Made by a program: the position numbers and the translations under genes
In this document: positions 1 to 5,384 of the stretch, in pieces
How the letters are laid out: the number at the start of each line of letters is the position of its first letter
Position numbering within the stretch: position 1 is the first letter of the stretch
Assembly (NCBI GenBank): GCA_035258765.1
Contig: DATFWZ010000057.1
Coordinates: 1-5,384 of the forward strand
Reading direction: 5' to 3'
DNA: 5,384 bases
From: SIAJ01 sp035258765
GTDB lineage: Bacteria > Planctomycetota > Planctomycetia > Gemmatales > Gemmataceae
Notes under the pieces: generated by a model
Told to the model about the DNA's origin: nothing
What the model saw: only the letters and a program-made list of their open reading frames with translations
Databases searched by the model: none

Positions 1-969
1 GTTCGGGACCTGGAACGCGGCGGCTAGTTCCTCGCCGTACGGCGGTTCGCAGGCCAACGGCTGCGGTTCGTTTCCGTTTAGGTTCGTCCCGTTTCGCTCC
101 TCGGGGAACCGCCATTCCGTCTTCGGCTTCCACAACTTCAGGAACACGGCCAGGACGACGAGGGAGAAGATGCCCCCGCCGATGTCGGTCATTGGCCACA
201 GCGCCGGGAAGTTCGGGCCCCACGAGTGCATCGTCGCAAATGTGAACTGGAACAGCGCGAACGACCCGCCCCCGACCACGAGGGCCGGCCAGACAGCCAG
301 CGTCTGCCGCCACGGGCACATGATCTTGACCATGTAGAGGGGGATCAGGCACGACAACAATGGGAGCTGGTGCCCGCACATGACGCTGATCCGCTCCGGC
401 GGGATGCCCGTAACGCTCGAGAGGGTGAGGATGGGCACGCCGAGGCCGCCGTAGCAGACCGGGGAGGTGTTGGCGAGCAGGCAGATGACCGCGGCTCGCA
501 ACGGCGGTACGCCGAGCCCGACCAGCATGGCGCCGCAGATGGCGACCGGCGACCCGGCCCCCGCGGCGCCTTCGAGGAACGCGCCGAAGCAGAACCCGAT
601 CAGGATGGCCTGGACGCGGGCGTCCTTGCTCAGCCCGGCGATCGACCGGCGGATGACGGCGAACTGGCCGGTCTCGACGGTCAGGTTGTAGAGGAGCATC
701 GCGGCGAAGACGGTCCAGCCGATGGGCAAGAGGCCGAACACGGCGCCGTGAACGAAGGCCCAGCCGGCCATCTCCGCGGGCATACCGTAGGCGAGCCAGG
801 CGAGGAGGATGGCGGTCGCGGCCCCGGCGGCCCCGGCGGCGCTGGCCAGCCAGCGCCGGCCGACCAGCAGGTAAAAGAGGACGAGGACCGGGAGGGCGGC
901 GACGACTGTGGAGAGGATTCGACTGTCCAGGGGGTTGAGGTCCTGGACATACGCAACGGCCAGCGGCAT
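1..969 (-). CDS. lldP: L-lactate permease family transporter (LctP/LldP), C-terminus cut by the window edge
   Basis: A continuous reading frame runs from ATG at 969-967 to the left edge: 323 residues with no stop. An in-frame TGA lies 16 codons upstream, so this is the first available ATG. The protein is very hydrophobic, with membrane-like stretches near residues 19-38, 44-62, 66-98, 120-165, 170-185, 200-218, 224-244 and 264-280. Residues 126-144 read FCFGAFLEGAAGAGSPVAI, close to the E. coli LldP signature as I remember it. LVGLG, an ANTSPV motif (166-171), GVPIL (177-181), GHQLPLLS (199-206) and VVGGGSFALFQ (231-241) also match the family in order and spacing. Family members are inner-membrane proton symporters for lactate or glycolate of about 550 residues, so roughly 40% is missing here. 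Residues 283-323 look like a hydrophilic loop. No lactate dehydrogenase gene is visible. The family call is firm; the exact substrate is not. Confidence 0.93.
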   Translation of the reverse strand, partial: MPLAVAYVQDLNPLDSRILSTVVAALPVLVLFYLLVGRRWLASAAGAAGAATAILLAWLAYGMPAEMAGWAFVHGAVFGLLPIGWTVFAAMLLYNLTVETGQFAVIRRSIAGLSKDARVQAILIGFCFGAFLEGAAGAGSPVAICGAMLVGLGVPPLRAAVICLLANTSPVCYGGLGVPILTLSSVTGIPPERISVMCGHQLPLLSCLIPLYMVKIMCPWRQTLAVWPALVVGGGSFALFQFTFATMHSWGPNFPALWPMTDIGGGIFSLVVLAVFLKLWKPKTEWRFPEERNGTNLNGNEPQPLACEPPYGEELAAAFQVPN

Positions 970-1047
970 GGAAGGGGTCCGGCAGGAGGCGGGTCCGCGG
1001 AACTGCTGATGGTATCAGCCCGTTGCGGTGGTGCAAAGGGGGAGGCG

Positions 1048-1117
1048 CAGCCCGAATCCGTCTCATGTCTGGTCCCCCTCTCCGAAGCGGAGAGGGGGGA
1101 TGAAGAAAACTGGGCTG
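1048..1117. repeat. Nested palindromic element: 11-bp perfect hairpin inside an outer inverted repeat
   Basis: CCCCCTCTCCG (1074-1084) and CGGAGAGGGGG (1088-1098) are perfect reverse complements around a 3-base AAG loop. An outer pair, CAGCCC (1048-1053) and GGGCTG (1112-1117), encloses it, with a short TCAT/ATGA match between. No T-run follows the inner stem on either strand, and it lies between divergent starts, so it does not look like a terminator. Nested symmetry of this kind is typical of dispersed intergenic palindromes (REP- or MITE-like), but a single copy in one window cannot show that it is repeated. It could instead be a leader-RNA structure or a protein-binding site. Confidence 0.6.
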
Positions 1118-1167
1118 GCCGCGAGCGATGCCGGACGTTATGAGGCCGCCGACAACCTTGGAACTCC

Positions 1168-1175
1168 GGGGAGGA
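1168..1175 (+). promoter_or_regulatory. Ribosome-binding site that fixes the start at 1182
   Basis: GGGGAGGA ends 6 bases before the ATG at 1182, an ideal Shine-Dalgarno sequence and spacing. It favours this start over the in-frame ATGs at 1128 and 1140, which have no such site. Confidence 0.75.
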
Positions 1176-1181
1176 AAGCCC

Positions 1182-1634
1182 ATGTTGCGGTGGATCGTGT
1201 TCGGATGTGGGGCGGTGGCGCTCGGCGGGGCCGCGTGGTACTTCGGCCGGCCGGAGCCGGCGGCGACAATGCCGATCGCGGTCGCCGCAAGCGCGGTGAC
1301 GGCCGACGAATCGAAGGACGCCACGCCAGTCAAGTTGATGGAGGTGATCGACCTGGCCCGGGCCTACGAGCCGGCCCCGGAGCCGGAAGAGTTCACGCCG
1401 GGCGGAGCCGATGTGGTGCAGTTCATCCCGGAGCCGGGGGCCCCGGCACACATGCCGGCCGCGGCGCCGGACCCGGAGGACGAGGGCGTGACGTGGGCGG
1501 AACTCCTGCGCATTGTTCGCGAGACGCATACCAGCTCATTTTCCTTGTGGGAACGGCCGGTGCGCGAGCGGATCGACGTGATGCCGCGGGAGGTGCTGAC
1601 GTACGAGCGGTTGGACGGGGACATCGGGCCCTGA
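1182..1634 (+). CDS. Hypothetical protein with a single N-terminal membrane anchor (150 aa)
   Basis: I do not recognise a family. The start at 1182 is chosen because of the strong GGGGAGGA site and because it puts a hydrophobic segment at the very N-terminus: residues 4-20 (WIVFGCGAVALGGAAWY) look like a signal anchor, with Arg3 as the only preceding charge. Cys9 sits in a VFGC context that loosely recalls a lipobox. However, the hydrophobic run continues well past it, so a transmembrane anchor is more likely than a lipoprotein. After a short Ala/Thr-rich stretch comes a Pro/Glu-rich, probably unstructured linker (about 60-105, with repeated PEP-type motifs). A small C-terminal region follows (about 106-150) with a likely helix, TWAELLRIVRET, and a charged end. 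The gene is divergent from the permease and convergent with the protease pair, so context gives no function. A real gene is likely because of the ribosome site, the composition and the absence of a competing gene. Confidence 0.72.
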   Translation: MLRWIVFGCGAVALGGAAWYFGRPEPAATMPIAVAASAVTADESKDATPVKLMEVIDLARAYEPAPEPEEFTPGGADVVQFIPEPGAPAHMPAAAPDPEDEGVTWAELLRIVRETHTSSFSLWERPVRERIDVMPREVLTYERLDGDIGP

Positions 1635-1646
1635 GGCCATCAAAAA

Positions 1647-1676
1647 GCGAAGCGGGGGCTATCAGCCCCCGCTCGC
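1647..1676 (-). terminator. Rho-independent terminator of the protease operon
   Basis: AGCGGGGGCT (1651-1660) and AGCCCCCGCT (1664-1673) form a perfect 10-bp stem with a 3-base loop. Read on the minus strand, three more G-C pairs extend it past a single bulged T. Five Ts (plus-strand As at 1642-1646) follow directly. It starts 24 bp after the stop at 1700. It also lies 12 bp after the stop of the convergent gene at 1634, but no T-run follows on the plus strand, so termination in that direction should be weaker. Confidence 0.88.
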
Positions 1677-1699
1677 CTAGTGGACCTCCCTTACTTGAC

Positions 1700-2956
1700 C
1701 TACTTTTCGACCGTCCGCGGTGCCGGCCCGCGCTCGAATTCACGCGGAGCGGGGCCCTGCTCAAGCGGGTGTTCCTTCCACCACTTCTCGTCCGCGATCG
1801 CGGCCTGCAGCAGCCGCCTCGCCTCGCCGACCACGTCGGACGGCAGCTTGTCGGCCTCGGCCTTGGCCAGCGCTCCGCGGGCCGCGTCCACCCGCTCCGA
1901 CGGGCTGGCATCCGGCTTCGCGGCCAGGAGGATCGGCAGCAGCGCCTTCACCCTCTCCGACGGGATGACATGGCTCTCGGTCCGCCCGGCCCGGGCGATG
2001 GTCAGGCCGATCACGTGCCCGTCCAGGTCCACGATCGGCCCGCCGCAGTCGGTTGGCTTGACGACCGCGTCGGTCTGGAGGAACGTCGGGATGCCGGTCC
2101 GCCGGTCGCTCAGGTCGCTGCCCATGCGGTTCTGGAAGTCGCCGCGGCTGCCGCCCTTGCCCTTGGGCGGGATCAGGTCGGCCGGCCGCTTGCCGAGCGT
2201 CGCGGTCAGCTCCATCCGCTTGCCCTCGCGCTCCAGCAGGATCGTGACCTTGTCCCCGGCCCGGTAGCCGAGCAGGGTGTTGATCAGCGACTCCTGGTTG
2301 ACGATCTCCTGCCCGTCCACGGAGACGATGACGTCCTTGGGCTTGATGCCGGCCTTCTCGGCGGCGCTGCCCTCGCTCACGCGATCGATCTTGGCCTCGG
2401 CGGCTTCGAGGTCGAGGACGACGCCGAGGAACCCACTCTTCTCGGTCGGGATTCGCGGGGCCCCGTACGGCGGCGGCAAGGTCCGCGACGCGACGCTCAC
2501 CACCCCAACGGCCACCGGGTCGCCCCCGGCGCCGGGGATGGCCACCCAGTTGCCGACCGGGGCCATCGAGCTGGCGGACCACTCGACCGGGACCAGCCCG
2601 GTCCCGTCCACCTTGAGGACGGCCAGGTCGAAGGTCTCGCTGGTGCTGGTCACTTTGGCGTCGAAGTCGCGGCCGTCGCCGGTCTTGACCGACACCCGCC
2701 CGGTGTGGACCTCGCTGGCCTTGGTCAGGATGTACCCGTCGTCGGAGACGACGGCCCCGAAGGCCGCGTCCTTCCCATCAACCAGGACACGGACGGTGCT
2801 CTTGCCAGCCTTTTCGGCGGTCGGCTTGAAGAGGGCCAGGAAGGCCGGCGTGCTCTTGGCCGGGAGGTTGGACTTCGGGTTCTGGCCGCGCTGGGCGTGG
2901 GCGGGGATGGCAACGGCAACGACGACCAGGGCGGGAATGAAGTATCGCTTGAACAT
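1700..2956 (-). CDS. Exported trypsin-fold protein with internal PDZ domain and altered catalytic residues (418 aa)
   Basis: This is an HtrA/S1C-like protein with unusual architecture. Residues 1-21 form a signal peptide (FKR, hydrophobic core, AHA cleavage site before Gln22), so it is envelope-located or secreted. The first protease part spans about 50-158: GAVVSDDGYIL, then DLAVLKV (110-116), then VGNWVAIPG and VGVVSVASR. A PDZ domain follows at about 174-254 (GFLGV start, GSAAEKAGIKPKDVIVSVDG core). The remaining protease strands come after it at about 291-343: FLQTDAVVKPTDCGGPIVD, VIGLTI and IPSERVKALL. The catalytic Asp is kept (Asp110). The His position is Ser81 (TKASEV where active enzymes have TNAHVV), and the nucleophile position is Cys304 (TDCGGP for NSGGP). 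A helical tail (350-395) and a repeated GPAPR motif end the protein. It lies 46 bp downstream of the active protease gene and is probably co-transcribed. It is likely inactive as a serine protease. The start has no clear Shine-Dalgarno sequence but the signal peptide supports it. Confidence 0.88.
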   Translation of the reverse strand: MFKRYFIPALVVVAVAIPAHAQRGQNPKSNLPAKSTPAFLALFKPTAEKAGKSTVRVLVDGKDAAFGAVVSDDGYILTKASEVHTGRVSVKTGDGRDFDAKVTSTSETFDLAVLKVDGTGLVPVEWSASSMAPVGNWVAIPGAGGDPVAVGVVSVASRTLPPPYGAPRIPTEKSGFLGVVLDLEAAEAKIDRVSEGSAAEKAGIKPKDVIVSVDGQEIVNQESLINTLLGYRAGDKVTILLEREGKRMELTATLGKRPADLIPPKGKGGSRGDFQNRMGSDLSDRRTGIPTFLQTDAVVKPTDCGGPIVDLDGHVIGLTIARAGRTESHVIPSERVKALLPILLAAKPDASPSERVDAARGALAKAEADKLPSDVVGEARRLLQAAIADEKWWKEHPLEQGPAPREFERGPAPRTVEK

Positions 2957-3002
2957 GACAGTCGGGAGGTAGTGTGTGTCCGATCCGTGCGGCCCGCGGC
3001 GA

Positions 3003-3980
3003 TTACTTCCGCCGCCAGCCGATCTTGACCTTGAGCTCCTTCACCTCGTCGCCGCGGAGCACCTCCACGGGCACCTGGGCGAGCGGCTTCTGGGCCTGGA
3101 GCACCTTGACCATGTCGTCGTAGCTGGCGACGTCCTTGCCGGCGAACTTGGTAATGACGTCGCCGGCCTTGAGCCCGGCGTCCGCGGCCGGCGATCGCGG
3201 GGTGACGGCCGCGAGCTTGCAGTCCTTGGCCATGTCGTCCTGGGTCACGCCGAAATACGGGCTGACGCCGACGATCTCGCCCTTGACCAGGTCGTCCCAC
3301 GTCTCCTTGTATGTGTCCGACGGGACGTGGATGTTGGCCACGATCGGCATACCAATCCGGCTGTGGATGCCGACCACCTTGCCGGTCATGTCGAAGAGCG
3401 GGCCGCCGGAGTCGCCGCCGACGAGGGTGCAGTCGGTCTGGACGACGGTGTCGCTCCGGAGCCCGACGCGGCCGACGCGGACGACCGGGCTTCGACCTTT
3501 CTTGTACCCGCCCGGGTGTCCGGTGGCGATCACCCACTGGCCCGGCTTCAGGTCCTTGGCCGCCCCGACCTCGACGTAGGGCCACTCGCCCCCGCCGGTG
3601 ATCTTGACCATGCCGCTATCGATCGCGGGGCCGAAGCCGAGGGTTTCCCCCTCGACCGTCTTGCCGTCGTGGAGGACGACCTTGATCTTCTTGCCGGGTT
3701 CGCCGGACACGTGACCCGCGGTCAGGATGAGCCCGTCCTTCGACACGATCACGCCACTCCCGGAGGCTTGGCCGACGCGCAGGCAGACCGTGGCCGGGAT
3801 GACCTTGTCCAGAACGGCCCGGGTCTGCTCCTGAAAGGCCTTCAGGTCGTCAATCGACTCCGGGGCGGCCTTGGAGACGGCGGCGGGTGGTTCGGGAATG
3901 GACTTCGCAGCCGGGTCGGCGGCGGCCAGGCCGGCCCACAGCAGGGCCCCGAGCAGGGCGAGCGGACGGCAGAAACGCAT
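3003..3980 (-). CDS. Exported HtrA-like serine protease with C-terminal PDZ domain (325 aa)
   Basis: This is a secreted trypsin-like serine endopeptidase of the S1C/DegP type, expected in the periplasm or envelope. The chosen start (3980-3978) gives a clean signal peptide: RFCR, a hydrophobic core, and AAA before Asp22. An AGGAG lies 12 bases upstream. The longer frame from 4070 would bury this signal. The protease domain spans about 55-215 with all three catalytic residues in place: His90 in ILTAGHV, Asp121 in AIDSGMVKI, and Ser191 in GGDSGGPL. The GSGVIVSKDG strand and the QTDC strand before the nucleophile are also canonical. A PDZ domain occupies about 242-320 (PYFGV, then SPAADAGLKAGDVITKFAGKDV). 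With one PDZ domain, the size resembles DegS-like proteins. The gene is first of a two-gene unit with the domain-rearranged protein at 1700-2956. Natural substrates cannot be read from the sequence. Activity is inferred from the intact triad. Confidence 0.93.
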   Translation of the reverse strand: MRFCRPLALLGALLWAGLAAADPAAKSIPEPPAAVSKAAPESIDDLKAFQEQTRAVLDKVIPATVCLRVGQASGSGVIVSKDGLILTAGHVSGEPGKKIKVVLHDGKTVEGETLGFGPAIDSGMVKITGGGEWPYVEVGAAKDLKPGQWVIATGHPGGYKKGRSPVVRVGRVGLRSDTVVQTDCTLVGGDSGGPLFDMTGKVVGIHSRIGMPIVANIHVPSDTYKETWDDLVKGEIVGVSPYFGVTQDDMAKDCKLAAVTPRSPAADAGLKAGDVITKFAGKDVASYDDMVKVLQAQKPLAQVPVEVLRGDEVKELKVKIGWRRK

Positions 3981-3992
3981 GGCGACGGGCCA

Positions 3993-3997
3993 CTCCT
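3993..3997 (-). promoter_or_regulatory. Shine-Dalgarno site for the HtrA-like protease
   Basis: The minus strand reads AGGAG here, 12 bases before the ATG at 3980. The spacing is longer than ideal. It supports the short start with its signal peptide over the in-frame ATG at 4070. Confidence 0.5.
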
Positions 3998-4148
3998 GGC
4001 GGATAAAGGGGTGCGGTTGGCGGGGGAGGGTGGCTACTCCCGTTATGACGGCACGCGCTACGGTTTTCAACCCGCGGGCGACGGCCGGGTGTCGCGCAAC
4101 CGGTTCGGCCGGCGGGTCTTGGGGGCTGGCGCGACCCTACCGGGAGGC

Positions 4149-4163
4149 GGGCGGGCGGGTGGG
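4149..4163 (+). other. G-quadruplex-type motif in the protease leader
   Basis: GGGCGGGCGGGTGGG has four G3 tracts joined by single-base loops, the canonical form of a very stable G-quadruplex. A further GGG at 4142-4144 and GG at 4146-4147 lie just before it. It is on the plus strand, which is the template strand for the protease genes, so the mRNA would carry the C-rich complement. GC-rich genomes make such runs by chance, so a function is speculative. Confidence 0.6.
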
Positions 4164-4253
4164 ACAACTTCGGCAAGCCCGGGGGTTTATTCCGATTGTA
4201 GCATGCCGGACAACGGGTTAGAGCACGGCGGGGCATTCCAGATTCGCCAGAAG

Positions 4254-5384
4254 TCAGGGCCGGTAGTATTCGACGTACCCCAGCATCATCTCGTCGTACG
4301 TCTGCTTGCCCCACTTGACCGTCTTCGTCGGGTCAGGGTTGGCGGGATTCTTGTCGCTGTTGTCGTACCAGCCGGTCGCCCAGAGGATGCTCCCCTTCGG
4401 CACCAGCCGCGGCTCCACGAACTCGTACCGCAGCTGCCAGTTGAAATCGTAGCGTGGGATGTCCAGGAGGACTTCGGACTTCCCGCCCTTCGGCGCGACC
4501 TCGTAGCGGAAGGCCTTGCCCCGAAGGTGCATGTGCGGCAGGAAGGCGATGATCTTGGCGTCGAACGGCACGGGCAACAGGGACGGCACCGCGTGGTTCT
4601 CCGCTCCCGGCGGGATGGACAGCGCCGGGTTCACGACCCCGGCGACGTGGACCTCGTACTTTGGTCTCTCCTTCGCGAAGATCATCCCGAGCTCGGTCGC
4701 GTCCTCGGTCGCGGTCCCGTTCGGGGTGTAGTGGATCTGGAACCGCACCTTCGACCCCTTCGGGAACCGCTTGCCGAAGCCCTCCGGGTAGACGAGCGTG
4801 CAGTTGCCGGGGACGTAGATCGCGTAGTATCCCTGCCGCTCGTCGCGGGCGACGGCGTCGAAAGCTGAAGGTTTCTCGCCCTCCTTCTTCGGCGGGATGA
4901 CGAACACCAGGACGTGGTGAACCACTTGCCGGGCGGTCGGGCGGACTTCGAGGGCCTGCACCCACTTGTCCTCCGCGAAGTCGGTCTCCACGAAGACATT
5001 CTGGTAGTCCATGATCCCTTCCGCCTTGACGTTCACCGGCTTGGACGGCTTCACGATCGCGTCCGGCTTGCCGATCTTCCAGTCCGGGTCGAACGTGCGC
5101 GGCCGCGGGGCGTCGGCCTTGTCGCCCTCGGCCCGGTCGCCGTTGAGCCAGGCGAGCAGGTCGTCCTTCTCGGCCTTCGCGAGCGACCGGTCGTTGACCC
5201 ACGGCGACGGCCCCTTCGCGGGCGGGGCCGCGAACCACGGCGGCATGGTGCCATTCGCGACGACTTTCTTGATCTGCCCGGCGTGAGCCGCCACGTCCTT
5301 GAAGGTCTCGAGCGAAAACGGGGCGATGCCGTTCTTGTGATGGCACTCGACACAGTGGGCCTGCACGAGTCGGGACACCTGGTT
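4254..5384 (-). CDS. Cytochrome c domain fused to a PHM-like copper type II monooxygenase domain, N-terminus outside the window
   Basis: The frame is open to the right edge; 376 C-terminal residues are visible (numbered here from the first codon in the window). A haem c site, CVECH, lies at 11-15, with APFSLETF and a TMPPWFA segment (46-52) whose Met47 may be the second haem ligand. After a linker, residues about 125-376 resemble the peptidylglycine monooxygenase (PHM) copper fold. The ligand motifs come in the family order and at similar spacing: HH at 156-157 in VVHHVLVF, His218 in QIHYTPNG, HMH at 284-286 in LPHMHLRGK, and Met366/367 in EMMLGYVEYY near the end. PHM enzymes use two coppers to hydroxylate substrates with external electrons. 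The fused haem could deliver them, which is an inference. Similar planctomycete proteins often carry a redoxin-type domain further upstream, not visible here. The in-frame GTG at 5378 is not a credible start because it falls only 8 codons before the haem motif and the frame stays open upstream. Confidence 0.88.
   Translation of the reverse strand, partial: NQVSRLVQAHCVECHHKNGIAPFSLETFKDVAAHAGQIKKVVANGTMPPWFAAPPAKGPSPWVNDRSLAKAEKDDLLAWLNGDRAEGDKADAPRPRTFDPDWKIGKPDAIVKPSKPVNVKAEGIMDYQNVFVETDFAEDKWVQALEVRPTARQVVHHVLVFVIPPKKEGEKPSAFDAVARDERQGYYAIYVPGNCTLVYPEGFGKRFPKGSKVRFQIHYTPNGTATEDATELGMIFAKERPKYEVHVAGVVNPALSIPPGAENHAVPSLLPVPFDAKIIAFLPHMHLRGKAFRYEVAPKGGKSEVLLDIPRYDFNWQLRYEFVEPRLVPKGSILWATGWYDNSDKNPANPDPTKTVKWGKQTYDEMMLGYVEYYRP

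Larger units (their letters stand above)
970..1181. promoter_or_regulatory. Divergent intergenic region between the permease and the orphan gene
   Basis: This 212-bp gap separates two outward-facing genes and should hold both promoters. I could not identify convincing -35/-10 pairs on either strand. The permease start has no clear Shine-Dalgarno sequence, since the bases just upstream on its strand are C-rich. The main visible structure is the nested palindrome at 1048-1117, listed separately. A possible upstream ATG at 1128 for the orphan gene has no ribosome-binding site and is not used. Confidence 0.5.
3981..4253 (-). promoter_or_regulatory. Leader/promoter region of the protease pair
   Basis: This 273-bp gap lies between the haem/copper protein's stop and the protease start. 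No gene with credible coding features was found in it. On the minus strand a TACAAT hexamer (4200-4195) resembles a -10 box, but the base run 16-18 bp upstream (CTCTAA area) does not match a -35 box, so the promoter call is weak. If it is real, the leader would be about 200 bases long. No convincing terminator follows the stop at 4254. The G-rich run at 4149-4163 is listed separately. Confidence 0.35.

Noticed and set aside
226..1143. A 305-codon open frame on the plus strand
   Set aside because: It is antisense to the lactate permease, whose frame has unmistakable family motifs. This translation is charged and repetitive.
1700..2956. The odd domain order as a frameshift or assembly artefact
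   Set aside because: The frame is continuous, each domain part keeps family-like motifs, and joints fall at loop positions. A misassembly would rarely preserve this. It cannot be fully excluded without homologues.
1028..3028. A 666-codon open frame on the plus strand
   Set aside because: It runs antisense through the hairpin, the orphan gene and most of the rearranged protease gene. Its translation is Arg/Gly/Asp-rich with no domain, signal or coherent hydrophobic pattern, as expected for a shadow frame in GC-rich DNA.
3981..4070. An upstream in-frame ATG extending the HtrA-like protease by 30 residues
   Set aside because: The extension would bury a clear signal peptide, lacks its own ribosome site, and removes the role of the AGGAG at 3993-3997.
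4195..4223. TACAAT as a sigma-70 promoter -10 box for the protease operon
   Set aside because: No recognisable -35 hexamer lies at 16-18 bp spacing, so it is mentioned only as a weak candidate.
2976..4868. A 630-codon open frame on the plus strand
   Set aside because: It is antisense to the HtrA-like protease and the haem/copper gene, both of which have clear family motifs. The translation is low-complexity and crosses an intergenic region.
5376..5378. A GTG start for the haem/copper protein
   Set aside because: The frame remains open to the window edge, and the haem motif begins only 8 codons later, too short for a complete cytochrome domain or export signal.
1..5384. CRISPR array, tRNA, rRNA, insertion sequence, defence or phage genes
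   Set aside because: I saw no regularly spaced direct repeats, no cloverleaf or rRNA signatures, and no transposase or integrase motifs in any credible frame.

Overview
The window is GC-rich bacterial DNA. Its gene content points to a planctomycete, most likely Gemmata-like: a secreted trypsin/PDZ protease pair, a fused cytochrome c / copper monooxygenase-type protein, and small orphan proteins with one N-terminal membrane anchor. The lineage is an inference from gene types and base composition, because no marker gene is present.

Layout: (1) Positions 1-969, minus strand, hold the first 323 codons of an L-lactate permease (LctP/LldP family) that runs off the left edge. (2) Positions 970-1181 are a divergent intergenic region with a nested palindrome (1048-1117). 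(3) Positions 1182-1634, plus strand, encode a 150-residue membrane-anchored protein of unknown function. (4) Positions 1647-1676 hold a strong hairpin followed by a T-run on the minus strand. It ends the protease operon and lies between two convergent genes. (5) Positions 1700-2956 and 3003-3980, minus strand, are two exported trypsin-fold/PDZ proteins, 46 bp apart and probably one operon. The promoter-proximal one has an intact His-Asp-Ser triad and the usual protease-PDZ order. The distal one has lost the His (now Ser), has Cys in place of the nucleophilic Ser, and carries its PDZ domain inside the protease fold. (6) Positions 3981-4253 are the leader/promoter region of the protease pair and contain a G-quadruplex-type motif. 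(7) Positions 4254-5384, minus strand, are the C-terminal 376 codons of a protein with a CXXCH haem site followed by a PHM-like domain with all expected copper-ligand motifs. Its N-terminus lies beyond the right edge.

How the genes relate: the two protease genes are the only clear functional unit. An active HtrA-like protease is co-transcribed with a divergent, domain-rearranged relative that may act as a partner, substrate-presenting subunit or sensor in the cell envelope. The haem/copper protein lies upstream on the same strand but is separated by 273 bp, so it is probably transcribed separately. The lactate permease and the orphan protein diverge from a shared intergenic region. The most notable item is the protease-like protein with the internal PDZ domain and altered catalytic residues.
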